Of a DNA stretch of 64,000 nucleotides, positions 12,336-23,492 are shown one piece after another; within the stretch, counting starts at the first letter, position 1, and each line of letters starts with the position of its first letter. Below the pieces are notes generated by a model. That model saw nothing but the letters and a program-made list of their open reading frames with translations, made no database searches and was not told where the DNA came from. A program made the position numbers and the translations under genes. This DNA is from Halichoerus grypus (lineage: Eukaryota; Chordata; Mammalia; Carnivora; Phocidae): the NCBI RefSeq assembly GCF_964656455.1, contig NC_135719.1, forward strand, positions 131,545,444 to 131,609,443, read 5' to 3'.

Positions 12336-14690
12336 TTTTTAAAAATAGATCATTTAACCACATGATTCAAATATCCAAAGTATAAAAAGATATAAAATAA
12401 AAAATTCTCCCCCCATAATTGTGTCTCAACAGCTCAGTTTCCTTTTTTTTTTTTTTTTTTTTTTGAAGATAACAATTATTAAGTTCTTGCTTAACCTTCC
12501 AGAAAATTTTTAGGTACATATACAAGTCAATACTATGTATATACTATTGAAAAAATCTCTCTCAGGAATGGAACCAAAGACCTAGAGAATACAAATCTTT
12601 ATCGGAAGATCCCATGGAAAGCAAAAGAAATAGTGAAGTACAGAGGCCTTGAAGCAGTAGAAGGAGATATGACATGTTTCATAACAGCAAGGAAGCCAGG
12701 GGTAGATGGAGTAAATACAAATAAAAAATAAGCCAGATCATTAATATGCTTCTATTTTCATTAATTGAAATCTTAATGCATTCTATAATCCAATCTTTTT
12801 TATTTTTAATAAAATAATGATATATATTTGTATTAAGTATGTGAAAACAGTTTATGATTTTTTTATTCATAACTGTGTGTGTGTGTTTCACTAGGTGTTT
12901 CATTTTCTTCATTTTTCTGTGTGCTTATCTGTGGAATTCTGATGTTTAGGCAAGGTTGCATTCCTTTAAAATTATAAAGGAGTAAATCTCTTAAAAAATG
13001 AATCTCTGTTCTATGAGAGATGATGCAATTAGCATGTTTCCACTCTCTTTCACCTCTCCTCTATCCTCTCCTCTTCAATTTTAGTCAGTTTAAAAGTCTT
13101 TTTTAATTATTGTCATTGTAGAGGGAAATGCTCTTATACTTCTAATATTTGATCTGTCAGCTTTAAATGATATCCTTTAACTCTCAGAGATTAACCATTC
13201 AACACTCCGCCTCCCTGCCTGCCCTGCTGCTCAGGGCCCTCCTGTCATTTTTGGAGGCTGAACTCTGTCCTCTAGTAATTTCCCCAGAAAGACTCATGGG
13301 AACAATTTTTACTCAGTTCTCATTTATTCAACACTGTTTGCCTGTAGTTTTTTTAGAGATAAAAAATTATTTGACTTGATATAATTTCCTTGGTTTATAT
13401 TTTCTTTATTTAAGTTAATTTTATATTTTGGTTAACAATCCTGTAGGTTTGGATGTTCCTGCAGATTTTCCCATCATTTCATGTTTTCATCTGTTTTTCT
13501 GGCTGTGAAAAGGATTCTGTATTTTTCAATCCCTACATCTTGGTATCCACTATTCTGGGTCCATTTCTCTAGCAAAGATGTGCCTTTTCAGATTCAAGTT
13601 TATTTTTATTTCAGAAAATATTTCTTGAATTAGGACTCCATTTTTTTCCAGTAACTTGATTCCTTCTTTAGAGACCCTACGTAGGTGTATGCTGGATTTC
13701 CCTTTGTTTGCTTCTCCGTCATTTTCTTGCTCCTTTATATTTATCCTTTCTGCCATTTCTTTTGTACATTTGCTGTATTTCTCTCCTCTCTGCCTTGGTG
13801 TTTTCTTCTGTGTTTTGTTTTGTTTCACTTTTATGTTCCTCCCATATCTATCTTTCCTACTGTGTTGATTTTATTTTTGTTTCTTTTTTTCAAAGATCTA
13901 TCAGCTTTTATTTCATCTCTGCCACTTTCCTCACCATTTATTTCCAGAGGACTTTGATTTCTACTTTGTGATATTATTCCTGAGAGGCAATAGACGTTCA
14001 GCTTTTCAAATTCTTGATAAAATGTTTGCTCACAGTGTTCAGCTGATGCATGGGTTTGTTGTCAATAAATTTGCTGCCCTTTGGGTTTTACATCATTTTG
14101 GGTTTAATGGCAGCTAAAATTGATAAATGTTTGACATGTGCTACTGCACATCTTGGTTGTCTCTTGTTTATGTAGTTGATTTTTAAAAATCTGAATATAT
14201 CTGTTTACACTTTTTCTTTCCAGATTTATCTTTTGGCTATAGCCTGCCAAGATTTGACCTTATCAATTTAACTTCATCCTCCTAACTGATAAACATTGTC
14301 TTCTATGTTGAGGTTATGTATGAATATATTATCTAGAGCGAATCGAAAGACAGAATTCTGTGACAATTCACTACATCCCTCTCCTAGATGATATCTGTCC
14401 ACAACTACTTATCCATTCAGGTTTAATGGTTCCACATATTACTAAGTTCTTTAATCATCCTTTTATCCATCCCAGTCTCTTCAACTCTTCCAAAAGTATT
14501 TGAGTCTTTATCTGCCAGTAGTGCAATTACCTCTTTCAGTAGAAAAGCCTCTCATTTGATTATAGTGGACTAGTTAACTAAATTTGACTTTGAAATTGCT
14601 GTGAGTATCAGAGAGCACATTGGAGATTCCCGGACTAATTCTTGTCACATAACAAAAATGATGAATTTAGATCATCATCATCATCGTATT
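12336..14690. other. Unassigned noncoding stretch with a poly-T tract
   Basis: It holds a 24-bp T run at about 12441-12464, AT-rich sequence and pyrimidine-rich stretches around 13680-13900. Those give three overlapping Phe/Ser/Leu-rich frames of chance character. Part may be very old L1, but I cannot place it. Confidence 0.4.
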
Positions 14691-14692
14691 AT

Positions 14693-15095
14693 TATATTAA
14701 TATTAGTTAGCATTTACTAATTATTTACCATCTGACTTGTAACTGTACAAACCATTTTATACAAAATATTTCATTTAATCTTTAAAGTAATCTCAATATA
14801 GTAGAAACTATGACCCCCATTTATACATAGGAAATCTGACATGCAGAAAGTTCAAGTAACCCACTCACACTTACACAGCCAGTGATCAGTGGGGCCAGCA
14901 TTTATACCAAGGGAGTCTGATGCTAGAATACCCTTGTAAAGCCACTACTCTATACTACCTTTCTTTATTAGCTCAGTAATCTTGGTGCTGTCCTCTAATT
15001 TTTCTAAAAGTTTGCTCCTTGTCTCTAAAATAAGGAGATTAAAATAGATGATCCCCAGGATCTTTTCCATGTCCAGTATTTTATAATTCTAGGAG
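14693..15095 (+). repeat. MIR SINE followed by a MIR-type tail
   Basis: The MIR order is visible from 14700 (TTAGCATTTACTAATTATTT) through CCCCATTTATACATAGGAAATCTGA, AACCCACTCACACTTACACAGCCAG and the CTACTCTATACTACC end at about 14965. A second MIR-type tail with GATGATCCCCAGGATCTTTT and TTTATAATTCT follows at 14975-15095. A short ATC repeat sits at its front, 14672-14686. Confidence 0.72.
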
Positions 15096-16204
15096 AGACT
15101 TTTTTTTCTGTATTTTATATAAAACACATTTGCTTTTCTCATGTTGAGTCACCAAGAATCCACTCCCAACATTGCTCTGGAAGTTATGCTGCCTTTCCTA
15201 TTTCTCAAGGGATTATACCCAAGTTGCTCTTGAGGGCGTGCCAAGTCAGGATTTGATATGTGACAAATCACTTCACTCTGCAAATGGAAGCTCCCATCCT
15301 AAGTGAGTTAATATTGCAAGCATATTCCTCGGAATGCATGCCCTTAGGAACTTAGGTAAGAGGAACCTACCTGCTTGGGGAATCGCTAACCTTCTGTCAG
15401 TTTCATTTCAATCATTCATCCCATGTGCTAAATTTACGGGCTAAGTCCATACAGCTAGTGACAACTAAAAACAAGTTCAAGGCCATTTTACAATCCCAGC
15501 CAGTCCTCCTTATACAAATGGCCCAAGAGTCACAACTGACAGGCAGTCCTAAATTAATCCTATTTGGGCTGATTCTCTGTTGTTATAGATTTCTGTGCCT
15601 CTGGCTTGCTGCTCAGTAACACCAGCTCTGGCTCCCAATGCTGATGCCTCCTTGGTGTGCCATTGTCAGATCTACTTCAAATCAAACATGCAAAGCATTT
15701 GGTCTCATTTAACCCAGCTCTTTTCCCCAAAGAGCAACTCAGAAAGTGATTTCTGTGGAGGAAAAGACTTTGGCTCATCTTCCTGTGCCTTGTGAGTTCT
15801 GTACTTCATGAAAATTTACAAGTGGGTGGGATGATGATTCAAACCGAATTCGAACCCGATGTTTAATATTTCAAATTCCTGGATGGTGTTCTCTTTGCTA
15901 TGACTTTCTGCCTCTTTTATTTCTATCTTTAGATCAACCAGTTTCTTTAGAAAGATAACATATTAATGGTTCCAGAATAGGCACTGGGTTCCGGAAAAGG
16001 TGGCAGGTTCTGTGAATGTGTCTGACCCAGGAGAGTCTCCTCTCTAAATACGATAAGGCACAGGGAAGCTCCTATTCTTCTACCTTTTCTTCCTTTCATT
16101 ACCACCATTTCCTACCTTTATCTTAAGTCTTTCAAGGAAATCTGGAAATGCACTTCGGTATTCACAGTCCTAGACTCAGTACCTCATTATAGAGGAAAGC
16201 TCAC
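15096..16204. other. Unassigned noncoding stretch
   Basis: No gene, no named repeat. Composition is less AT-rich than its surroundings. Frames of 64 and 66 codons overlap near 15600 without any domain. Confidence 0.45.
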
Positions 16205-16559
16205 TCTTATGGACTTCATGTGTGTATCCTTCCAAACTTCACATGTTGAAATCCTAACCTCTAATGTGATGGTGTCAGGAGGTGCGGCCTTTGGGAGGTG
16301 ATGAGGTCATGTGGGTGGAGTTGTAATGAATGGGATTAGTGCCCTTATAAGAAGAGTTGTGAGAGAGAAGCTTCTCTCTACCATGTGAGGATGCAGTAAT
16401 GTGGCCATGTGCAACCCAGGAAGAGGGCGTTTACCAGACACAGGATCTGCCAGCACCTTGATCTTGGACTTCCCAGACTCCAGAACTGAGAGAAATAAAT
16501 GTTATTTAAGCCACCCATTCTATGGTAAATTGTTATAGCAGCCCAAACTGATTAAGACT
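16205..16559 (+). mobile_element. MST-type LTR (ERVL-MaLR), second copy
   Basis: Collinear with the copy at 5843-6258: TTATGGACTTCATGTGTGT start, ACATGTTGAAATCCTAACC, GGAGGTGCGGCCTTTGGGAGG, AATGGGATTAGTGCCCTTATAAGA, CACCTTGATCTTGGACTTCC, CCACCCATTCTATGG, and a CCCAAACTGATTAAGACT end. No internal ERV sequence adjoins it. The shorter spacing shows it lacks the GA expansion of the other copy. Confidence 0.88.
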
Positions 16560-17228
16560 TCCACTTAGCTAGAAAGGAGACCTGAGTTCCGGCCCAATCT
16601 CTCTTCTTAGGACCTAACTAACTAACTAAATCACTTGAATTTCTGTTTTGTTTTTTTTTTTTTTTTTTTCAAATATACCTTCCACCACAATGATTTTGAT
16701 CATTTTTAAAGTCCCTACCAACTTAAAATTGTTGTGATTATACTTATCATGAAGAACTACCACCTTAATTTTAGTGGCATAATAATCTGAATAATGAAAA
16801 CCGTAGTTTCTAAGTAACTACCTGTCATTCAGACTTTTTTTCCCAAATGTAGCAATTCTGGATAGATAGCTAATTTTCCATTCTTGCTTTGGAGAGCTCC
16901 CCTAGGTGGAAAATAGAATAGAATACAGATTTAGAAGTTTAAATCTTTATTTTAAAGCTGTTTAGTCTTACTGTCTTTTGTAGGTAGAGCTTTGGTCAGA
17001 GGATCTTAGGTGGGTTGTATCATTTGCAAGAACAATTCAAGGCTTTTTCATATAAAGATATTGATCGATTACCCAAATAAAAGTTATGGGTACATTTTTC
17101 TATTAAATAGACTCAAGGACTACGTACCTATCCTGTGAGTGGCAAAAAACCCAGCTAGTTCCATACAATAAAGCAACAGTGTACACGCATAGAAGCCAGG
17201 AAAATAGAGAAGAAAATGGGGAAAGAGA
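16560..17228. other. Unassigned noncoding stretch with a poly-T tract
   Basis: A run of about 22 T at 16648-16669 is the only notable element. No gene. Confidence 0.5.
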
Positions 17229-17244
17229 AAAAAGAAACTTAGAG
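17229..17244. repeat. Target-site duplication of the 7SK retrocopy, left copy
   Basis: The 16-bp string AAAAAGAAACTTAGAG is repeated exactly at 17477-17492 and brackets the 7SK-derived insert. Confidence 0.9.
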
Positions 17245-17476
17245 CTTGTTTGGAGGTTCTAGCAGGGGAGCGCAGCTACTCGTATACCCTTGACCGAAGA
17301 ACGGTCCTCCTCTATCGGGGAAGGTTGTCCTCTTTGACTGAGCGTGCAGCTTCGGGAGGGACGCACATGGAGCCGTGAGGGAGGAAAGGGACACCCGCTT
17401 AGCCAGCCAGATCAGCCGAATCAACCCTGGCGATCAATGGGGTGACAGATGTCGCAGCCAGATCGCCCTCATATCC
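17245..17476 (-). pseudogene. 7SK snRNA retropseudogene, 3'-truncated, tailless
   Basis: On the minus strand the insert begins GGATATGAGGGCGATCTGGC at 17476, which is the 5' end of 7SK RNA (normally GGATGTGAGGGC...). It continues collinearly through the CCCCATTGATCGCC and GATTCGGCTGATCTGGCTGG segments, the GTGTCCCTTTCCTCCCTCA segment, the GAAGCTGCACGCTC and GGGTATACGAGTAGCTGCGC segments, to CCAAACAAG at 17245. That covers roughly the first 230 of about 330 nt. Functional 7SK scaffolds HEXIM and LARP7 to sequester P-TEFb in the nucleus. This copy lacks the 3' third, including the terminal stem and oligo-U tail that LARP7 binds. It also has several substitutions and no 7SK-type pol III promoter (PSE/TATA) upstream on the minus strand that I can see. 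No poly(A) tail separates its 3' end from the duplication. It is almost certainly inactive. Confidence 0.95.
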
Positions 17477-17492
17477 AAAAAGAAACTTAGAG
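17477..17492. repeat. Target-site duplication of the 7SK retrocopy, right copy
   Basis: Exact 16-bp match to 17229-17244, directly abutting the 7SK 5' end, so the insert is 5'-complete. Confidence 0.9.
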
Positions 17493-18560
17493 AAAAAAGA
17501 AATTTAAAAAATTCCCAATGCAAAATTCCCCTGAGCCACTGTCATAGCACATCAGCCACTGATTATCAGATATTCTTGGACATAACTCATTCTGCTTTTA
17601 ACCGAAGGCTGCGGCTCCTACATTCAGGGAGTGGTCTTCTTTTCTGTTACCAAAGCCATCACTTAAGCATCTTGCCCTTAGACTTGCGCAGCAGGACTTC
17701 TTTCCCAGCCTCTGGGTTTCACAGGACCCTATTCTAGCTTCCCTTGGCTGAAACCAGAGGAGCATAAGACCAAGGGGATGTCCTCATTATTGACAGCACC
17801 TCCCCTTCTAGACTGTCCTCTGAGTACCCAGTATTCCATCGATGCCACGTGGCCACGAGTCCGCTTCCAGAGCCTGTACAAGCCTTCTCCTTGATCCTTT
17901 CCACCTGAAAGCAGACCAAGCCACCAGTCTGCTTACCCTCATGCCCAAGGGGCTTGTGAGGGGCTTCTTTTGAAGATGGTGGAAGGCAGCAAGACCTTCA
18001 CTATGAAGACCTAAGCTGGGCCAGACGAGGGTTTGGAGACAGCTTTCCCTGTAGCATCACATTCCAGCAGGAAACCCCAAAGTGTCCAAGAATAGTAAAT
18101 TCAAACCTGACTTTCCTACTTATATGCAGGTAAATTTGTAAGGTCAGAGAATAGGCCATATTTTATGTAAGGGTCTGATAGCTTTATTTGTAACATTTTG
18201 ATATTTAGACATAAGATACATGGGCTTCCATTTGTAGTGTTGGCCTGGGTCCCACAGGTGTTGGGGCTGGCCTGTCTGTAAGTTCTCTTGTCACCATGTG
18301 CCTAGCGTTTACCTTGTAGCAGCAGAGTTGGCAAAAGGCGACAGGTCTGGGTTTGTCACCACAACACTCAGAGTCTGTCAGGGGAGCAAGGCCCATAGTT
18401 CTCCTCACTTCATGACTGGAATCACCACCATTTAGGGTCAAACCGATTCAGTCCTTCTGGCAGTCTCCTAGGTCACTTCTAGGGCTATGCCCACTTCTCT
18501 AACCTACTTTTTTTTCTTTTGAGTGAACTGCAGTTAGTTCTTATATGAAAAGAGAAAATG
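17493..18560. other. Unassigned, GC-richer stretch
   Basis: From about 17,590 to 18,470 it is visibly richer in G+C than the flanks, with CpGs at CCGAAGGCTGCGG, ATCGATGCCACGTGG and similar places. The 120-codon frame at 17375-17737 starts inside the 7SK pseudogene and has no domain. Origin unknown: an old LTR or a regulatory block are both possible. Confidence 0.35.
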
Positions 18561-18569
18561 AAATGTAGT

Positions 18570-18735
18570 TAATATCTGTTAGGCTCCTAGTAAACCAGGC
18601 ACTGTAACGGGCCCTTTATGTGCTTGCTCATTCACCACTTAAACCTTACAGCAAAGCAGATAATATCTCTATTAGAGGAGGAAACTGAAGTTTAGAGAGT
18701 TAAGAAGAAATTGGCTAAGGAACTCAAGGTTCTTG
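18570..18735 (+). repeat. MIR SINE
   Basis: It shows GGCTCCTAGTAAACCAGGCACTG, then CATTCACCACTTAAACCTTA, then GAGGAGGAAACTGAAGTTTAGAGAG, then GGAACTCAAGGTTC, the MIR order with modest divergence. Confidence 0.72.
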
Positions 18736-19464
18736 GACTGCCCAAATTATTTGTGATAACCTCGTAACTGCCACAAAAGGGCTTTTCAACCTGAAACTCT
18801 GCCACTACTCTTCTACCTTTCAAAGACAACCCCAGAAATCTGGCTCACATGTCTGTCCACGTCTCAGACCAGCCATGTGTGGACCCTAATCCTCATACTT
18901 TGGTTTAGCCTCTTGCATGGTGGCTGCTTCCTGGTGAAGCTGAGTGTGGGCACTTGCCCTTGCTGAAGCAAGTTCAACGTGCTTTGAACTTAGAACAAAT
19001 GGTGGAAAGAGTTTAAGTTCTGGTATAAAAATAAGAGCAGGTGTCAGCAACTGAAGCTTCCCAGCCAGTCTAAGTACTCAAGTTCCTGAGTAGGGCTGGG
19101 ATTTCAGCAAAGGGAATGGGTAGGAAGCTAAGCCCCAGAAAATGCCTCCTTCATTTATACATCTCTATCACCAGGCTCAGCCTAATGCCCCCTGGGGAGA
19201 CAGAAATTCTCATGAAGGAACAGTGTGCCGGAGGACTCACGAATGGCCTATACAAAGTGACGGAGTAAGAGAGGGTGCCTCTTGGAAGATACTGGCATTC
19301 ACTGCAAGGGCTGGACTGCCCACAAATTCGAGAGAAGCCCTTTATGGGTGCAGGGTCAGTCAGGGTCTGAGTGGGGCTGAGGTTTAAGGCAGTTTACATA
19401 TAGTTGAAAGGCGTTATGGAGATCAGGAATGGGCAAACTAACCTTTTCCTCTGCAGAATCTATA
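18736..19464. other. Unassigned noncoding stretch
   Basis: No gene or nameable repeat. An 81-codon frame at 19142-19387 has no family resemblance. Confidence 0.45.
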
Positions 19465-19640
19465 GTTATTCAACTTAATTCAGTAAGATTTTATTGAACA
19501 TCTACTACCAGTGGGGAACTATTTAAATGTTGTGCAGAACAGTGTTAAATGAGATATGATGGCCACTGTTTTCCAGGTCCCCACTACCTCTAATGAAGGA
19601 GAGACCAGTGTCCATCCGTAATGCTAATACATTTTTCACA
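19465..19640 (+). repeat. L2-like fragment
   Basis: The series ATTCAGTAAGATTTTATTGAACATCTACTACCAG, then a degraded 'ggcactgttc' section, then a 'GGAGAGACCAGTGTCC' section resembles the L2 3' segment beginning ttcaacaaatatttattgagc. Confidence 0.45.
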
Positions 19641-20774
19641 TTAATTATTGTAGTGTGAAAAACTATGCTAATGATAAACTATTACAGAAGTACAAAATGC
19701 AGTGAAAGGAAAAGGGAAAGAGGAATTAACTTCAGTGTCTTCTGAACAGGGAGAGGTTGTTACCAATTTGTTAAGTCTCATTGGTCCAGATATTATTCAT
19801 GTTCCCCTTAGGGCTGTCTACTGAATTGTCTAGAAGTAAAATATTAATTATGTAGTACATCCTGGTTTCTTTGTTTCTTTCTTTCTTTCTTTGTTTTCAG
19901 TTAAAGAAGCGATCACTAAGCTCTTCCATTTTTCTTATGTGAACTGATCTAGCATTTTCCTCTTAAAAGGAGAAGAGGTGGTTTGTAGGTATGTTTCTTC
20001 CTCTTCATTTTTAGACATATAATTTTAACCATGAGTTGCTGATTTTCTAGCTCAAGGAAAGAGTTTTTCTCTGCATTATAAACCTGATTCTGAATCCTAT
20101 TAACCTTTTAAATTATGTTTTCTAGTTGATGAGACAGATTTCCAGACAATGGAATTCCTGGATAATTATTGTATTTACATAGGTATGATTTCTTGGTCAG
20201 AGAACAAACTTAAAGATAAATTAGTAGAAATGTAAAGTGATGTATGGAAAATCCTATGCCTTTTTTTCTCCCTTTGGAACATCAACTTGTGGAAATTTCT
20301 GCAGTAAGGTGGTTAGAAAGCAGTTTATTGAGAAATGATATGGTAACTGTCATTTGCAGGCTCCCTACATCTATCAGGTAAAGTGATTAAACCTGTATCC
20401 ATCATTCAGCATAATTAATCAGTAAGACACAGCAGCTCATGCTCCCGTGTTGATTAATCTGTGGTTCAGGTACATACATTTCAGGTTTCAAGTTCACGTG
20501 AGAAATACATCCATCAGGGCTGCCACATGCAGTGCTGTGCCCTGTTGCAATTATAAAATGAGTAGATATTTTTTAAAGAAGAGTGGAAAGAGGTTTTTTC
20601 CTAACTGGAAGCGAAGAAGTACAGGGCAAACAGAAAGCAAAAATCCAGTAAAATAGGTCTCTTTGTTATTTATTTATTTATTTATTTTTCTTTTAAATTA
20701 TGCCAAGCGATTCTCCAGTTCATGAAATAGATCTCTTATCTGAGTATAAGAGGCTTCGATTTAAGAGCCTTATC
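19641..20774. other. Unassigned noncoding stretch with CTTT repeat
   Basis: A short CTTT/GTTT tetranucleotide tract lies at about 19869-19899 and an ATTT tract at about 20667-20688. No gene. Confidence 0.45.
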
Positions 20775-20900
20775 AGTCATGCAACAAATATGTATTGGGC
20801 CTCTAACACACCCTAGGGATACAACAATGTCCAACAAGCTCCTTGCTCTCAGCAAGCAGACAGCCTGGAATTCAAAGGCCAGCAATGTTAGAGAGGGACA
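20775..20900 (+). repeat. L2-like fragment
   Basis: GCAACAAATATGTATTGGGCCTC, ACACCCTAGGGATACAACAATG and CTTGCTCTCAGCAAGCAGACAG follow the L2 order (...ttgagcacctactatgtgcc...ggatacagcagtgaac...ctcatggagcttac). Confidence 0.6.
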
Positions 20901-20981
20901 CTGCTGTCCCCTTGGACCTCATCAGCACCGATCTGAGGTTTACTGTTTTACAGGACAGATCTTTTTTATAGAGGTAGCTAA

Positions 20982-20992
20982 CGCAGTGTCTT
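20982..20992. repeat. Target-site duplication, left copy
   Basis: CGCAGTGTCTT is repeated exactly at 21197-21207. The last two bases merge into the poly-T run. Confidence 0.75.
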
Positions 20993-21196
20993 TTTTTTTT
21001 TTTTTTAAAGATTTTATTTATTTATTTGACAGAGAGAGACACAGCGAGAGAGAGAACACAAGCAGGGGGAGTGGGAGAGGGAGAAGCAGGCTTCCTGCAG
21101 AGCAGGGAGCCCGATGCGGGGCTCGATCCCAGGACTCTGGGATCATGACCTGAGCCGAAGGCAGACGCTTAACGACTGAGCCACCCAGGCGCCACC
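20993..21196 (-). mobile_element. SINEC, near consensus
   Basis: The minus strand starts GTGGCGCCTGGGTGGCTCAG and ends with AAATAAATAAATAAAATCTTT plus A run. The body matches the copy at 29202-29414 very closely (TCGCTGTGTCTC, CTCCCACTCCCCCTGCTTGTG order), so both belong to a young subfamily. One head base is missing in the 'GTCGTTAAGCG' segment, a feature shared with the 29202 copy. Confidence 0.95.
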
Positions 21197-21207
21197 CGCA
21201 GTGTCTT
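21197..21207. repeat. Target-site duplication, right copy
   Basis: Exact match to 20982-20992 at the head-side junction. Confidence 0.75.
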
Positions 21208-21334
21208 AATAATGGTTTGGATACATGAAATAACCTTAAATGTCTCTGTAAAATTTTTAATTTTGCTTATGCAAGACCCAAATCTGTTTTGATAGTGGCA
21301 AAGAACATTCTGGTTACTGGCTCAATTCAATCAT

Positions 21335-21462
21335 TTCACAAATGAGCAAAGCTCAGGGGGAGTTACTCACTCAAGTTCACCCAGCTGGTGATTAGCAACA
21401 TTCAAATGCAAATGTATGCACTTAACCAGATTTCTGCTCCTACTCTACCATGCTACCTTTAG
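21335..21462 (+). repeat. MIR SINE fragment
   Basis: CACAAATGAGCAAAGCTCAGGGGGAGTTACTCACTCAAGTTCACCCAGCTGGTGA followed by CTCTACCATGCTACC is a MIR core and tail with moderate divergence. Confidence 0.7.
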
Positions 21463-22853
21463 ACAAAAATTTTTGAAAAATAAATCTGAAGTGATTTGAT
21501 GTAGCTTTTAATTTAAAAAAATTCAATATTTCGATATATATTATTTTAAGCACTTAATTGTTTTATCGTAGCGATTGTTTTAGCAATTCACATGATTTAG
21601 CGGTGTGCTCCTTCCATATGTTTTCCTACATGTATAGAAACGTACAAATACATAGACACACAATATGAATATGGTTTTCAAAGTAAGTGATTATGTTTTG
21701 TGTATTGTTTAGCTTGTAAGGGTCTCCTTAAAGATTCTACTTCTGATCCTTTTCTTTATGTCCCATTTTAATCAGTCACCTGCAGGATGAGTCTGGGTTT
21801 CCCATCATAGACATTAGGGTCCAACTAACCTACCAGTTTTAGGTTGAGCAAAAAAGAAGTTCCTTTTCTTGGCTGCTATTATAACTGCCGTCTCATGACC
21901 TTGAGTGAGTTCTTCAGTCTCAACTTTAATAACTTCAGATATATCCTCTGGATATTCAGAAATCGGGCTGGGAGATGAAGGAAGAGACTAGAGAGAGAAA
22001 GCATGTGGAAGAGTGGGTACACTGGCATTTCGGAGAAACTCACAGTGGAGTTTTTCTTAGCAACTTAGAATATGTGCATATTCGTACTCATCATTTTGAA
22101 TACATTTTAGGCAATGGATATTGATGGCAAAAAAACCCTCAGAAATGTATATGCAGCTATGTCTCAGCTAAGAAATGAGAAAGGGCTTTGTTTAGACAAA
22201 CACAAAGTCAGGTTTTCCAATAATTTCTATAGCCAATCAGAGTTTCACAGTGTGTACTACACTCATCTAACAACTAGGTAAAATTGAAAAGGGGTTGATA
22301 TTCTGGATGAGAGTTGAAATGGGTCCTGTTGCCTGAGTTCCTCCCATTATGTAAAATAAATCAGGGATTTTAACTGCTTAAGTGTTTCAGGAAGTCTGAC
22401 CACTTTAAATTAGAGCTTTTGCTGACTGAAGGATATTTGTGATGAAATTAGTTTTCCTTTTAAATTTTGGCTTTTGAAGCCTGATAAAGTCACTTCCACA
22501 AAGTTGTCCATTTTTTGAATTAGTTTCTCTTGATAATCACATAAATTAAGCTGCAAAGTCTTAACTCTTGAAAAATTACAAAATCTATAAAATGGATTTT
22601 AAAAGAGCAGAATGGAAAGAAACCTACACACAACAAAAACAGCCCCTAATGTTTATTTTCTCCTTGAAATATTCTTTGTGTTTTTAAAAAACCTTAACCC
22701 AGGATATGCTCCCCTCATCTTTTCTGCTAAGCATCTCAGTCTAATAAACAAATATCTCATGTGAGGATAGCACCAAATCTTAAGCTTCTCATAAGCTCAC
22801 ACTGCACTGTCTGGGTTAATAAAATTGCCTTTCTCATTTACAGGTTTTTAAAG
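21463..22853. other. Unassigned noncoding stretch
   Basis: AT-rich, no gene, no repeat named. Confidence 0.45.
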
Positions 22854-22865
22854 AGCTAAGCATTT
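22854..22865. repeat. Target-site duplication, left copy
   Basis: AGCTAAGCATTT, repeated at 23078-23089. Confidence 0.75.
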
Positions 22866-23077
22866 AAAAAAAAATATTTTATTTATTTATTTGAGAGAGA
22901 GAGAGAGAGAGCACATGAGTGGGGGTGGGGAGGGAAGAGCAGAGGGAGAGGGACAAGCAGACTTCCCGCTGAGTGCAGAGCCTGATGTGAGGCTTGAACC
23001 CAGGACCTTGAGATCATGACCCAAGCAGAAATAAAGAGCTGGATGCTCAACCGACTGAGCCACCCAGGCACCCCAAA
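22866..23077 (-). mobile_element. SINEC, older copy
   Basis: The minus strand reads GGGGTGCCTGGGTGGCTCAGT at the head with CpG decay (GGTGCC for GGCGCC), a GA-rich complement of the CT middle, and AAATAAATAAAATATT tail. Both of the overlapping short frames across it are by-products. Confidence 0.93.
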
Positions 23078-23089
23078 AGCTAAGCATTT
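23078..23089. repeat. Target-site duplication, right copy
   Basis: Exact 12-bp match to 22854-22865. Confidence 0.75.
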
Positions 23090-23477
23090 TAATAAATGTT
23101 CTTGTGAAAAAAAATAGAGGTACCTAAAATTATTAGCAACTTTATAACTCAATAACCAATGAGACCAACAGAAGGAAACCCAAACAAATCTTTTATTTGA
23201 ATAGCATTTCGGTGTTTACAAGCACTTTTTATACATTTCAGTTCACTTCATGTATGACAACCAGTAAAGAATAAAACAATGGGATCCATCACCTACCCTG
23301 CCAATTGGCACATTGTATCTTGCTATAACATTGAAAAAATGGTATTGATATTTCATATTTAAAAGATTGACAGTTATTTTACAGGAAAATTGGCAGCCTG
23401 TATTTTGTGATAACATAATCTGGAAAAACCATCTGGCTATCCAAGCTGAAGGAATAATGTATCAGTAAAGTTCTTTT
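23090..23477. other. Unassigned spacer
   Basis: AT-rich DNA between a SINE and the ZRANB2 retrocopy. Nothing recognised. No CpG island or promoter-like sequence stands before the retrocopy. Confidence 0.5.
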
Positions 23478-23492
23478 AAATTGGGAGTTGGA
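23478..23492. repeat. Target-site duplication of the ZRANB2 retrocopy, left copy
   Basis: AAATTGGGAGTTGGA differs at one base from AAATTAGGAGTTGGA at 26391-26405. It is preceded by TTCTTTT, so the junction resembles the L1 endonuclease preference (T-rich/A-rich). Confidence 0.85.

Noticed and set aside
17375..17737. 120-codon frame
   Set aside because: It begins inside the 7SK pseudogene on the opposite strand and continues through the target duplication into unrelated sequence.
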